DNA of 64,000 nt, from assembly GCF_018831085.1 (NCBI RefSeq), contig NZ_JAGPNM010000006.1:124001-188000 (forward strand). Reading direction: 5' to 3'. The number at the start of each line of letters is the position of its first letter. Position 1 is the stretch's first letter. This DNA comes from Rheinheimera oceanensis. GTDB taxonomy: Bacteria; Pseudomonadota; Gammaproteobacteria; Enterobacterales; Alteromonadaceae. Below the pieces are notes generated by a model. That model did no database searches and was not told the DNA's origin. It saw only the letters and a program-made list of their open reading frames with translations. Positions 18,154 to 26,317 of this stretch are shown here, piece by piece. The position numbers and the translations under genes were made by a program.

Positions 18154-19515
18154 TTATACTTCAAAACCGAGAAATAATTTGGCGTATTGGAAAAAACCAG
18201 GTTTGGCATAACGCAATAAAGGCTCTCGGTGCACTTTCTGGCCATAAATATAAATGTCTGAAACCTGTGTAGATTGGCTTAAATCATCAAAAATCGTTTT
18301 ATTCTGCAAGGTAAAATGTGCAGGCTTACCTTCAGCTAGCTCCCAATCTAAGTTAAGAAACTGATAAGCCTTATGAGTTGCACCAGCAATAATATCCCAC
18401 GATGACATTCCCATTTTTTGTAAAAAAAACATTTCCCGGTGAAAGCCTACACCTTGAAACATGGCTAAGTTAGCCGCATCAGAGCCAACCAGTATGTCGA
18501 CACCTGCTTGATCTAGTTTGAGCAATGCATTCTGCATTTCAGAAAAAGCATTTTCTGCTTTTAACTTAGTTATCCAATCATAATGATTTTTATGACGTTC
18601 AGTTATCGGATAATCTTTTAATAATTTTTCCTTAACTAAAGCGCTGGTCATTGGAATAGATAGCACAGACGCTGATAACTCTTCTGGGCTTGGATTATGT
18701 AAAAACAACAGCTCAGCGATAATTGCAACCGTGGGAATAAACGCAGTACCCTGCTGTTTCATCAATTTTGGCAGATCATCTGGCATCTTTTGCCATGGTA
18801 GATGCGTGACGGCACTGGCTCCAAACTCGGTTGCAACTCTGACATCCTCCCAAGATCCAACATGCACTACCGATTTAATATTCAATCGTTTAGCTTCATT
18901 CAAAAAAGCTTTTAATGTCGGCTTATCGACTGTCGGCCTTTTGCTTGAGGTATCAAACACAATTTTGACCACATTGGGTTTTGCTTTGCTCAAGTCTCTA
19001 AGTTCATTAATAGCTTGTTCTGGAGAGCTTATTAGGCGGGTATCACCTGTATCACAATGGCCAGTAGGCACAGTAAAACAAGGGCCGGCAGCAAAAACAA
19101 AGGCTTCATCCCGCTGCAGGGGAAATTGCCTATCCCGATACCTCAAGATATCTTTTTCCTTACTATAAAGATCGAGCCAACCATGCACCCCGGCATAAAG
19201 CATGGCATTCGCGGTACCGCGAATACCTATATACTGATAATCGCTTCTATCTAACGAGCTATTTCCCATGCTATGTGAGTGCATATCAAGCAGTGCGGGC
19301 ATCATCACTTTGCCTTGCCCGTCACGGGTATCCGGGTGAAGCAGATTAATATGCACATCAACAATTTGCTTAATCTTACCATTGGCTATTTCGACATTAG
19401 CGGGGGTTAACTTGCGCGTCTGAAAGTCTGGTAACAAAACGTTATTTAATACGAAGCTGCTTGCACAACTCGGAAAACTCAGCAGTAAAATGAGGTATAT
19501 CAACAGTGTTTTCAT
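18154..19515 (-). CDS. Amidohydrolase superfamily protein, exported
   Basis: A 453-residue metal-dependent hydrolase of the amidohydrolase superfamily, imidazolonepropionase/prolidase-like subgroup. The signal peptide (MKTLLIYLILLLSFPSCASS) may be a lipoprotein signal. Metal and catalytic residues appear in order: DMHSHS (His-x-His), KIVFD (possible Lys), VVHVGS, VTHLPW and GSDAAN (Asp). AAGGAAAC precedes the ATG. It probably acts in the periplasm on a peptide or cyclic amide; the substrate is unknown. It is 66 bases beyond a LytTR regulator on the same strand. Local base composition is clearly AT-richer than the amylase gene next to it, suggesting a different history. Confidence 0.85.
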   Translation of the reverse strand: MKTLLIYLILLLSFPSCASSFVLNNVLLPDFQTRKLTPANVEIANGKIKQIVDVHINLLHPDTRDGQGKVMMPALLDMHSHSMGNSSLDRSDYQYIGIRGTANAMLYAGVHGWLDLYSKEKDILRYRDRQFPLQRDEAFVFAAGPCFTVPTGHCDTGDTRLISSPEQAINELRDLSKAKPNVVKIVFDTSSKRPTVDKPTLKAFLNEAKRLNIKSVVHVGSWEDVRVATEFGASAVTHLPWQKMPDDLPKLMKQQGTAFIPTVAIIAELLFLHNPSPEELSASVLSIPMTSALVKEKLLKDYPITERHKNHYDWITKLKAENAFSEMQNALLKLDQAGVDILVGSDAANLAMFQGVGFHREMFFLQKMGMSSWDIIAGATHKAYQFLNLDWELAEGKPAHFTLQNKTIFDDLSQSTQVSDIYIYGQKVHREPLLRYAKPGFFQYAKLFLGFEV

Positions 19516-19581
19516 ACAAGTTTCCTTTTTTGGGGTGCACGAACTCGCACCAAACTAATGGTGTAAAAATTTATTTAAGGT

Positions 19582-20304
19582 TTAGATTTTAAAGTGTTTT
19601 TTTATTGCCAAAGCGCCACGTCGGCTTGTTGTGACAGTGCCGCCTATATTCTCGAAGCGAAGTAAAAAAGTTCCGTTGTGCCACTTCTCTATTTGACTGA
19701 TAAGCCTGGTATTGACAATGCAGTTACGGTGGACTCGCAGGAAAGATAACGGCAGCTGCTGAGCCAGAGACTCCAGGCTTGTGTCTAAGTGATAATCTCT
19801 TTTAATACACTGCGCAGTAGAGATACCCTGTACTGAACTCACAAAATAAATACCTGATGTTTGTAAGATATGCATCTTGTCTCCCACTTTTGCGATCAGC
19901 TGTGTATCACTGTGCGCTGCGCTTGGGATATGAGGTATCACCAGACGTGACAAGGCTTGGCGCAAACGGTTCAGGTCAAATGGCTTTAGCAGATAATCAA
20001 GCGCCTTTTTTTCAAAAGCTTTCACCGCATAGTGACTATACGCGGTGGTAAAAATTATATGGCAAGGTGGCGTGATCGCTTCAAGCACATCAAAGCCAGA
20101 TAACTCTCCAAGTTCAATATCCAAAAAAACGAGATCTGGCTGCTGTGCATTAATGGCGTCAATCGCTTTAACGGGATCGGCGCATTCGGCAATTAATAAA
20201 ATATCCGCAAGCTGCTGTAACTGCATTTTTAGCTTTAATCTTGCTGGCGCTTCGTCTTCAACAATGATCACACGCAGTGGTGTATCGGTAGGCTGATTTT
20301 GCAA
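19582..20304 (-). CDS. LytTR-type response regulator
   Basis: A 240-residue regulator with a receiver domain (acidic pair VEDE, phosphoacceptor Asp62 in VFLDIELGE, Lys in LLKPFD) and a C-terminal LytTR DNA-binding domain (FLRVHRNCIVNTRLISQIEKW, then the closing TSRRGALAIKKHF). It starts at a TTG with GGGAGGAGC six bases upstream, inside the end of the sensor kinase gene (37-base overlap), so the two are translationally coupled. It presumably controls cell-envelope or transport genes as LytTR regulators often do. The adjacent amidohydrolase is a plausible target by position only. Confidence 0.93.
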   Translation of the reverse strand: MQNQPTDTPLRVIIVEDEAPARLKLKMQLQQLADILLIAECADPVKAIDAINAQQPDLVFLDIELGELSGFDVLEAITPPCHIIFTTAYSHYAVKAFEKKALDYLLKPFDLNRLRQALSRLVIPHIPSAAHSDTQLIAKVGDKMHILQTSGIYFVSSVQGISTAQCIKRDYHLDTSLESLAQQLPLSFLRVHRNCIVNTRLISQIEKWHNGTFLLRFENIGGTVTTSRRGALAIKKHFKI

Positions 20305-21260
20305 ACTGCTCCTCCCTGGTTATAAAGTGCTAAGGTACCACCGACCAGAGCGACTCGTTTTTTCACGATATCCAGCCCATGGCCGTTCTGCTTTTTTTCG
20401 CTTAACACTGACTCAGCAAAGCCTTTACCGTTGTCCTGTATCAAGAAAACTAGATTTGGGTCGTCCAGGCGTATTGTAATATTAAGCACGACGGGGCGGT
20501 TTTTAACATGCTTTACCACATTTTCAATAAGGGGCTGCAATAACATTGGCGGCACTTTATATAAAGCAGGATTTAGCGCTTTATCCATTTGCCAGTTGAT
20601 AATTAAGCTATCGGTAAAACGCGCCTGCTCAATACTTAAATAGGTACGGCAAATCGTTAGTTCGTCTTCAAGCGCCACCCATTGTTTTTGTTGCTCAACC
20701 GAATAACGCAAAATATCAGCCAGCTTGTGCAATACTTCATCAGCTTTTTGTGGTGATGCATAAATTAATGCCGATATGGTATTGAGGGAGTTAAATAGAA
20801 AGTGAGGATTCAACCTGTTGGTCAGGTTCAGCCATTGAGTTTCTTTTCGAAGCTTTTGCTCCAACACCAGACGTAAATATAAGAGATACATTTGCGCCAT
20901 GGAAAATATAAATACCCCCCACAATATTGCAGATGCCAACTGCTCTGCCACTGAAAACCGGTAATGTGGAAAAGCCAACAAGTGCAATATATCTACCAGA
21001 TATGCCCCAGCGTACATAATGACCACATAAATGGCCCCTTGCATAAAAACATTAAGACCACTGACAAAGGTCGTTTTTTGCAACAGGTAGAACAGCCAGA
21101 AAGGGCCTATGTAAAAAAATACCAGCCAAATAGGCAAACTTACTACGATGATTGGCAAGTGGCCATCGGCGTGCTGCAACCACTCTAAACTTGCCGGAAT
21201 AAGATATAGGAACCCGAGCAACAAAGAGATAACGAGCTTTTCTTTACGATTAAATGTCAT
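20268..21260 (-). CDS. LytS/YehU-like sensor histidine kinase
   Basis: A 330-residue membrane histidine kinase of the His_kinase (LytS/YehU) family. Four or five N-terminal membrane helices fill residues 10-130. The phosphorylated His153 lies in the family motif LNPHFLFNSLNTISALI. The ATP-binding half carries LLQPLIENVVKH (N box) and LIQDNGKGF (G1 box). It pairs with the overlapping LytTR regulator. The membrane part has no recognisable extracellular domain, so the signal may be sensed within the membrane. The divergent upstream region holds no recognised gene on the other strand for nearly 300 bases. Confidence 0.92.
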   Translation of the reverse strand: MTFNRKEKLVISLLLGFLYLIPASLEWLQHADGHLPIIVVSLPIWLVFFYIGPFWLFYLLQKTTFVSGLNVFMQGAIYVVIMYAGAYLVDILHLLAFPHYRFSVAEQLASAILWGVFIFSMAQMYLLYLRLVLEQKLRKETQWLNLTNRLNPHFLFNSLNTISALIYASPQKADEVLHKLADILRYSVEQQKQWVALEDELTICRTYLSIEQARFTDSLIINWQMDKALNPALYKVPPMLLQPLIENVVKHVKNRPVVLNITIRLDDPNLVFLIQDNGKGFAESVLSEKKQNGHGLDIVKKRVALVGGTLALYNQGGAVCKISLPIHHCV

Positions 21261-21859
21261 AAAAAATTTTTTTAGTGCTGTTGTCGCTACGCTAGCGCAG
21301 CGAGTGATGAGTTACAATCAAGGTTTTCCTGAATGGTATAAATTTGCCTTTCAATTGCTAAAAGCAGGCTTTGAATGGTAATACTCGTATGCTTAATAGC
21401 ATATCGGGAAGGGAGTCATAGCTAACCAATGGTATCTGCACAAAAATCACTGTAAACCACACTCAATATTATGTAGTTGATTTATAGTTAAATTTTGGTT
21501 AATTTGGCAAAATGTAAAAACAGTATGGAAAGGGAGATCCCGCGGTGCAAGCAGGTTTTTCTACAGGCTCGTTAGGTGATCAGATGATTGCTGTAGGTAA
21601 CTTCTATTCCTTTGCTGTAGTTTTAGATGCAGTCGCGTCAAACAAAGATTCTGGATTGAGCTATAGCCTGTACTGGAAAGATCCAGATAGGCGTGCTGAG
21701 CCAAACGACCTTTTCCTGGTGGGGGAGCCGGTACGAAAAAGGGTCGTAGCTAATTAACGACATACAGGCAAAAATCCGGTACCGGAAAAATACAGCGGCA
21801 ATAGATTTACCGCACAAAGTTTAGCTGTATCACCCGAATTGCCGCTATCTTTGTTGAAC
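21261..21859. other. Gene-poor AT-rich spacer
   Basis: About 600 bases without a convincing gene apart from the short candidate at 21545. The left half is AT-rich and presumably holds the promoter of the LytS/LytTR operon on the minus strand. I see no tRNA, mobile element or strong hairpin. The 70-codon candidate may be a gene remnant, which would make this a scar between the AT-rich block and the following hypothetical genes. Confidence 0.5.
21545..21757 (+). CDS. Possible small protein or gene remnant
   Basis: A 70-codon frame beginning with GTG, eight bases after AGGGAG. No family is recognised. The C-terminal part (YWKDPDRRAEPNDLFLVGEPVRKRVVAN) looks protein-like, being rich in charged residues and without low complexity, but there is no signal peptide or known motif. 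It could be an intact small gene or the tail of a decayed larger one. The good ribosome site is the main argument for translation. Confidence 0.3.
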   Translation: MQAGFSTGSLGDQMIAVGNFYSFAVVLDAVASNKDSGLSYSLYWKDPDRRAEPNDLFLVGEPVRKRVVAN

Positions 21860-22429
21860 TTATACAGCGTTGATCAAGCTAAGCCAGCGCTCTACATCAG
21901 CTTCCTTAAAGTTGCCAATTAAGCGGTAAATGTTGTTGCTGTCACCGACGATAATAAAAACTGTATTGTCAGCAGCACCTTCGTTTAACCGCACATACGC
22001 TGTCATGTTGCCATTATTAAACTGCATAAGCCGGGTTTCAGCGTCAATACCAAATACCTGTAATAATGCCTGCTGTTTAGGCGACAGATTTGAGCTACCA
22101 CGCCAGGAAAACAAAGCATCTAATGCCTGGCGGACATTTGCGGTTTCTAAGCGAGCGGGTAAACCAGACAATGCCTTATCAGCAGATTCATAACTAAGCG
22201 CATCAAAGCGGCTTTCGCCTTGTTCAAACACTATGGTTGGGGTTGCGCCTGCCAGCACTTCAACCTTGCTGTAAGTTTCGGCGCTTGTACAAATATGCAG
22301 ATCGACAAAAGTGATGGGGACAACATTAGTGTTGCAATTAAATGCAGGCCACGCTGTAACTGTTGGCTGCGCTTGTAAACTGCAAGCAGACAGGGCAAAC
22401 AGCGAAAGTAATAGAAGGTGTTTAATCAT
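21860..22429 (-). CDS. Hypothetical lipoprotein
   Basis: A 189-residue predicted lipoprotein with signal MIKHLLLLSLFALSACS and lipobox LSAC. GAGGCGG precedes the ATG. No family is recognised. Two Cys pairs are possible in the first third (FNCNTN and LHICTS). The C-terminal third (DNTVFIIVGDSNNIYRLIGNFKEADVERWL) is strand-helix and resembles the end of DUF4252-like lipoproteins, which I cannot confirm. It follows the 22443 gene by 13 bases on the same strand, so the two are probably co-transcribed. Confidence 0.65.
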   Translation of the reverse strand: MIKHLLLLSLFALSACSLQAQPTVTAWPAFNCNTNVVPITFVDLHICTSAETYSKVEVLAGATPTIVFEQGESRFDALSYESADKALSGLPARLETANVRQALDALFSWRGSSNLSPKQQALLQVFGIDAETRLMQFNNGNMTAYVRLNEGAADNTVFIIVGDSNNIYRLIGNFKEADVERWLSLINAV

Positions 22430-22442
22430 GTAACCGCCTCAG

Positions 22443-22775
22443 TTAGTAACCCAGCCCTGCAGCTGCCATATCCAATGATGTTTTGTACTGCAGTATACGT
22501 GCTCGCATGCAAGTTACCGACTGCTTCTGTTTCAGTTCCGCCATTACGCTTTGTGAATTATTTTTAACCAACCAGAGTACACTCGCTTTGCCGCCTGTTG
22601 GCTTAGGAACCCATCGAAATGCATCGGAACAAGTTGCGATATCTGTCAGCAGATCGCCTACAACCGCTGCAACATCTTCATTCACCTCACCCCGAAACTG
22701 GGTTTTAATTCCTGCACGGCTGTATAGTATGTTAATCAAGTCCCGTACATGCTGTTTTTGCTGTGGCGTTATCAT
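22443..22775 (-). CDS. Small hypothetical protein
   Basis: A 110-residue, mostly helical cytoplasmic protein with no recognised family. It opens MITPQQKQHVRDLINILYSRAGIK and has a conserved-looking GGKASVLWLVKN stretch and two Cys. AGGA lies seven bases before the ATG at 22775, better placed than the GTG at 22781. It heads a likely two-gene operon with the lipoprotein at 21860 and is divergent from the NTF2-like gene at 22909 across an AT-rich 130-base promoter region. Confidence 0.6.
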   Translation of the reverse strand: MITPQQKQHVRDLINILYSRAGIKTQFRGEVNEDVAAVVGDLLTDIATCSDAFRWVPKPTGGKASVLWLVKNNSQSVMAELKQKQSVTCMRARILQYKTSLDMAAAGLGY

Positions 22776-22908
22776 TTTCACGTCCTGATGTGACCAAGAA
22801 GAAAATCGGATTATAACGACACCCCTAAAAAATACAATTAATTTACATTAGTAATATTTTTACAAAGTATGCTATTCGCTATACAGCCCAGACATCGGAG
22901 AGAGTGAA

Positions 22909-23268
22909 ATGAACGATTACGCAGTTTTAATTCAGCGCCAGCTGGACGCTTACAATAATAAAGATATCGAAGCCTGGCTAAGTACCTATGCTGAAGATGC
23001 ACAACAATTCGCTTTACACGGCGTATGCCTGGCTTCTGGTCATGAGGAAATGCGTAAGCGCATGCTGGTTCGGTTTGCCGAGCCCGACCTACATGCCCGC
23101 CTTTTAAGCCGCGCTGTTATGGAAAATATCATAGTAGATCACGAAGTCATTACCCGTAATTTCCCGGAAGGCAAAGGCGAAATTGAAATGTTATGCGTTT
23201 ACGAAGTGCAGAACGGCTTAATTAAAACCGCATCTTTCGCTGTTGGTCAGCCAAAATATATGGTTTAG
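22909..23268 (+). CDS. NTF2/SnoaL-like small protein (steroid isomerase-like fold)
   Basis: A 119-residue single-domain protein. The opening YAVLIQRQLDAYNNKDIEAWLSTYAEDAQQFALHG and a closing VYEVQNGLIKTASFAVGQPK are typical of nuclear-transport-factor-2-like proteins that bind small hydrophobic molecules. GGAGAGAG precedes the ATG. The ligand and reaction are unknown. Its stop codon is immediately followed, with no spacer, by homology to a DUF5655 gene in another frame, showing that DNA was joined exactly at the end of this gene. Confidence 0.8.
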   Translation: MNDYAVLIQRQLDAYNNKDIEAWLSTYAEDAQQFALHGVCLASGHEEMRKRMLVRFAEPDLHARLLSRAVMENIIVDHEVITRNFPEGKGEIEMLCVYEVQNGLIKTASFAVGQPKYMV

Positions 23269-23567
23269 AAAGCTTTATTAATATTCTTGGCAAAATAGAG
23301 ACTGTTGCCCGCGACCGCCATGTACTGTTTCGCAGCCGCCGCATCTTTGTCGACCTGTCGATTATGCAAGATTCCGTGCGGGTAGCAATACATCTTAGCC
23401 GCCGGATCGACAACCTGATTTTTATTAAAATTGTTGCTGACGGCAAACAAGTTACTCATATCGCTAAAATTACCAACCTGGCTGAGCTTAAACATATTGA
23501 ACCGCTGATTAAAGAGGCCTGGGCAGTTTTCACTCGCTTGACAGCACCTTTTAACAGGTGCTATTAA
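23268..23567 (+). pseudogene. 5'-truncated, frameshifted DUF5655 copy
   Basis: The frame from 23268 reads ESFINILGKIETVARDRHVLFRSRR and onwards, closely matching residues about 48-135 of the intact DUF5655 protein at 25646, with high base identity. The first third, including the zinc-ribbon-like Cys residues and the start codon, is missing. Near the 3' end one extra G (CTGGGCAG where the intact copy has CTGGCAG) shifts the frame and adds an unrelated tail. It begins right at the stop of the NTF2-like gene. It is a dead remnant of a duplication about 2.5 kb upstream of the intact gene. Confidence 0.85.
23543..23562. promoter_or_regulatory. Inverted repeat before the toxin-antitoxin operon
   Basis: AGCACCT and AGGTGCT, a perfect 7-bp inverted repeat with a 6-base spacer, lie 34 bases before the antitoxin start. 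Phd/YefM antitoxins commonly bind such palindromes to repress their own operon, so this is a candidate operator. A terminator is less likely because no T-tract follows. Confidence 0.4.
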
Positions 23568-23595
23568 TGGCTACTGTTAACAGCAGGAGCTGATG

Positions 23596-23865
23596 ATGCA
23601 AACCAAATTCTCTGAAGACGTAGTGCCGTTATCGGATTTAAAAATAAACCCCGGCAAAGTGGTAACGCAAACCAATAGCACCCACCGGCCAGTGCTGCTT
23701 ACCAGCCGTGGCCGCGGCGTTGCCGTGGTGCAGGCACTGGAAGATTACGAAAACACCGCTGAAGAACTGCGCTTTGTTAAAGCCATTGCCACTGGCCTGG
23801 CGGATATTCGTGATGGCAATACCGTAACTGCCGAACAGGCTAAACAACTGCTGGGAATTGATTGA
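23596..23865 (+). CDS. Type II antitoxin, Phd/YefM family
   Basis: An 89-residue antitoxin. The N-terminal DNA-binding half has the Phd/YefM pattern VVPLSDLKINPGKVVTQTNSTHRPVLLTSRGRGVAVVQALEDYE. The C-terminal tail (residues 55-89) would wrap the toxin. AGGAG is seven bases from this ATG; an ATG three bases earlier is also possible. The stop is immediately followed by the toxin's GTG. As in other such pairs it should neutralise the toxin and autorepress the operon, probably through the palindrome at 23543. The pair sits between the broken DUF5655 copy and a desaturase gene. Confidence 0.92.
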   Translation: MQTKFSEDVVPLSDLKINPGKVVTQTNSTHRPVLLTSRGRGVAVVQALEDYENTAEELRFVKAIATGLADIRDGNTVTAEQAKQLLGID

Positions 23866-24156
23866 GTGCGGTTAGAGTTTGCTCAGTCCGCGCTGTCTGA
23901 CTTGTTGGCAATAAAGGCCTGGTATCTGGAGCAAGGCGTGCCGCATATTGGTCAGCGTTTTGTTACCGACATTATGGCCGCGGCACAGCGCCTGACAACT
24001 CAACCTGATTCCGGCCGGATGGTGCCGGAGTTTAATCAGGCCAATATCCGTGAAATTATCCTGCCACCGTTTCGTGTGGTATACCTGCGCGAAGCAGACT
24101 GTATCAGCCTGATCCGCGTCTGGCGTAGTGAGCGTCAATTGCAACTACCCGAATGA
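23866..24156 (+). CDS. Type II toxin, RelE/ParE family
   Basis: A 96-residue toxin of the RelE/ParE superfamily. It shows the pattern LEFAQSALSDLLAIKAWYLEQGVPHIGQRFVTDI, then RMVPEFNQANIREIILPPFRVVYL and a closing LIRVWRSERQLQL. The GTG start directly follows the antitoxin stop with no spacer. The sequence is nearer to the ParE/YafQ-like branch with the conserved Arg-Glu-Ile and Tyr-Arg-like VVYL strands, so the target (gyrase or ribosome-bound mRNA) cannot be decided from sequence alone. Confidence 0.92.
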   Translation: MRLEFAQSALSDLLAIKAWYLEQGVPHIGQRFVTDIMAAAQRLTTQPDSGRMVPEFNQANIREIILPPFRVVYLREADCISLIRVWRSERQLQLPE

Positions 24157-24290
24157 TCGAACAGCATAAAACGCTGGCTAAAATCCTGCTCCGGTAAGCT
24201 TTGCTTTCAGCGCTGTGTCAGGCACAGAGAAAGAGCCCATCGTTAGTTAATTCCAGCTGTCAGGCTGGTCTATTTGGAAAGGCGACATAT

Positions 24291-25328
24291 ATGTCAGTAA
24301 GCAAAGTGTCAGATGAGCTATCGCCGCAGCAACGGGTCCGCTACATCATTCAGGCAATTCGTGCCGAAGAACAATATTGGCGCGAACGCTATCCCATCCT
24401 GCGCTACCAGAACTGGCTTGGGCTGGGTATCTTATTGTTTGCCCTAACCGGTATGGTAACTGCCGCCTGTTTATATTACCTGCAGTTAATTCCGGCCTGG
24501 GCTTGCATAATCGCGGCTGCACTGTGTGCCTCCCTGGCCCATGAAATTGAACATGATCTGATCCATCGCCAGTATTTTCGTAACTCGCCAATTATCTACC
24601 ACGGCATGATGCTGCTAACCTGGTTGATGCGCCCTAACACAGTTAGCCCCTGGTACAGGCGCGATATGCACCTGTTACATCATAAAGTCTCCGGCAGCAC
24701 CAACGATATAGAAGAACGCCTGGTAGGTAATGGCATCGCCTATGGCTTTAGCCGTTTTATCGTGATGTTTGATGGTTTATTGGGTCTATATATACGTCGC
24801 GCTGTTCTGCGCCGGGAAGTAGATAACTTTTCCGTACAACAGCTACTGCAAGCGAGCTTTCCGCTGGCCAGCCTGTATTTTCTTTGTTGGTATGTGTTTT
24901 TATTATTTCACGCCTATGATGCGCTATTCGGCGGGTTTAGCGCTGCACCTTATCCAGACAGCTTAGTATGGCTGATGCAGGGCATTGATTTCGCCGTGGT
25001 AGTGCTAATCGCCCCTAACGTAATTCGCTCGGCCTGCTTAAACTTTATCACTTCCCATATGCATTACTACGGCAACGTACATAACTTGCTGCAGCAAACC
25101 CAAATTCTGGATCGCTGGTATTTTATGCCGCTGCAGCTATTTTGCTGTAACTTTGGCAGTACCCATACTATCCATCATTTTGTGGTGCATCAGCCATTTT
25201 ATTTACGCCAACTGGTGGCAGGAAAAGCCCTTAAGGTACTGCGCGAACAAGGGGTTAGGTGTAATGACCTGTCCACTTTTGTTAGCGGCAATAGCTGGAA
25301 TGAAGAGCAAACAGTCAGAACAAATTAA
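24291..25328 (+). CDS. Fatty acid desaturase family membrane protein
   Basis: A 345-residue di-iron membrane enzyme. Histidine clusters: HEIEHDLIH (from His84), HLLHHKVSG, HMHYYGNVH and HTIHHFVVH, the set expected for the membrane desaturase/hydroxylase superfamily. Four to six membrane helices flank them. It may introduce a double bond or hydroxyl into a lipid or alkyl chain; the substrate is unknown. The ATG at 24291 has AAAGGCGA upstream and is preferred to an in-frame start 90 bases earlier. The gene appears monocistronic within the accessory patch, convergent with the DUF3096 mini-gene. Confidence 0.87.
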   Translation: MSVSKVSDELSPQQRVRYIIQAIRAEEQYWRERYPILRYQNWLGLGILLFALTGMVTAACLYYLQLIPAWACIIAAALCASLAHEIEHDLIHRQYFRNSPIIYHGMMLLTWLMRPNTVSPWYRRDMHLLHHKVSGSTNDIEERLVGNGIAYGFSRFIVMFDGLLGLYIRRAVLRREVDNFSVQQLLQASFPLASLYFLCWYVFLLFHAYDALFGGFSAAPYPDSLVWLMQGIDFAVVVLIAPNVIRSACLNFITSHMHYYGNVHNLLQQTQILDRWYFMPLQLFCCNFGSTHTIHHFVVHQPFYLRQLVAGKALKVLREQGVRCNDLSTFVSGNSWNEEQTVRTN

Positions 25329-25355
25329 TTACTTATGTTTGCCCGTTAATCAACT

Positions 25356-25493
25356 TTACAAGCCAAAAATCTGGATTACGCCTACGGCGATCAGATAAAT
25401 AGCCACAACATAGTTTAGGATCCTGGGCCGGATCAATATCAGAATGCCAGCAACGATGGAGAGCACCGGAATAAGGTCAATATGCAGAGCCAT
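25356..25493 (-). CDS. DUF3096 mini-membrane protein, copy 1
   Basis: A 45-residue frame reading MALHIDLIPVLSIVAGILI and continuing LIRPRILNYVVAIYLIAVGVIQIFGL. This matches the DUF3096 family: two short membrane helices joined by an Arg-Pro-Arg turn. AAAGGACAGGA precedes the ATG. The family's role is unknown. It is one of two copies here; the coding DNA and its upstream region lie in a 210-bp direct repeat (see 28233). It is convergent with the desaturase gene, 27 bases apart. Confidence 0.85.
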   Translation of the reverse strand: MALHIDLIPVLSIVAGILILIRPRILNYVVAIYLIAVGVIQIFGL

Positions 25494-25572
25494 AGTCCTG
25501 TCCTTTAATGTTTGATTGTGCTGGGTTAACTAAAACATTGTGGTGCCTGGCAGGGAATATAGCAATTCATTA
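25363..25572. repeat. 210-bp direct repeat, copy 1 (DUF3096 gene and its upstream region)
   Basis: Matches 28246-28455 with six mismatches in 210 bases. The repeat covers all but the last codons of the mini-gene plus about 80 bases of upstream DNA that should hold its promoter. The match stops abruptly at both ends. Confidence 0.95.
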
Positions 25573-25645
25573 GGGAAAAGGGCGCAGCTAAATTGTTGCT
25601 TACGCTAAACTCAAATTACCCCAAAGCTTTGTATCAGAGGTATAA

Positions 25646-26059
25646 ATGCCCCCGGAAATGTGGCAGTGCCCGAAATGCGCGCGTGAGTTCACCCGCAAAA
25701 ATCAGCGCCATGCTTGTGGCACCGGTGATAGCGCTGATGTATTACGGGGCAGGCCAGAAGCAGTTATTGAGGTTTACCGGGCTATAGAAAGCGTTATTAA
25801 TAACCTTGGCAAAGTAGAAACCGTTGCCCGCGACCGCTATGTGTTGTTTCGCAGCCGCCGCATCTTTGTCGACCTGTCGATTATGCAAGATGCCGTGCGG
25901 GTGGCGATCCATCTTGGCCGCCAGATCGATAACCCGGCTTTTATTAAAATTGTTGCTGACGGCAAACAAGTTACCCATGTGGCGAAAATTACCAGCCTGG
26001 CTGAGCTTAAACATATTGAACCGCTGATTAAAGAGGCCTGGCAGTTTTCATTAACCTAA
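25646..26059 (+). CDS. DUF5655 protein with N-terminal zinc-ribbon-like motif
   Basis: A 137-residue protein. The N-terminus carries CPKC and HAC (residues about 8-25), a possible zinc ribbon. The rest is a DUF5655 domain (LGKVETVARDRYVLFRSRRIFVDLSIMQDAVRVAIHL...KHIEPLIKEAW). GAGG precedes the ATG. DUF5655 is a small domain found alone or at the end of predicted DNA transport or nuclease-associated proteins; no function is established. A truncated, frameshifted second copy lies 2.4 kb upstream. The gene lies between the two DUF3096 repeats. Confidence 0.85.
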   Translation: MPPEMWQCPKCAREFTRKNQRHACGTGDSADVLRGRPEAVIEVYRAIESVINNLGKVETVARDRYVLFRSRRIFVDLSIMQDAVRVAIHLGRQIDNPAFIKIVADGKQVTHVAKITSLAELKHIEPLIKEAWQFSLT

Positions 26060-26317
26060 GGCGCCAGCTTCAGCATAAAACGCTACCATTATTAGATCGC
26101 AGCAAAATTAACCGCTAATTAAATAAACCAATTAGTTCTCATGCATAGAAAAGGGCTGTTTATTGATCTTAGCCGTCGATTACCCAAAAAGTGTTATGCA
26201 GAAAACTGTGCCAGTATTGTTATATACTCGGTTTGCGATTGAATATTGTAAAAATATTTTCGATTATTTACTCTTATATATGATTACAGGCCCGTAACCC
26301 AGCGTCAGGAGCCAATT

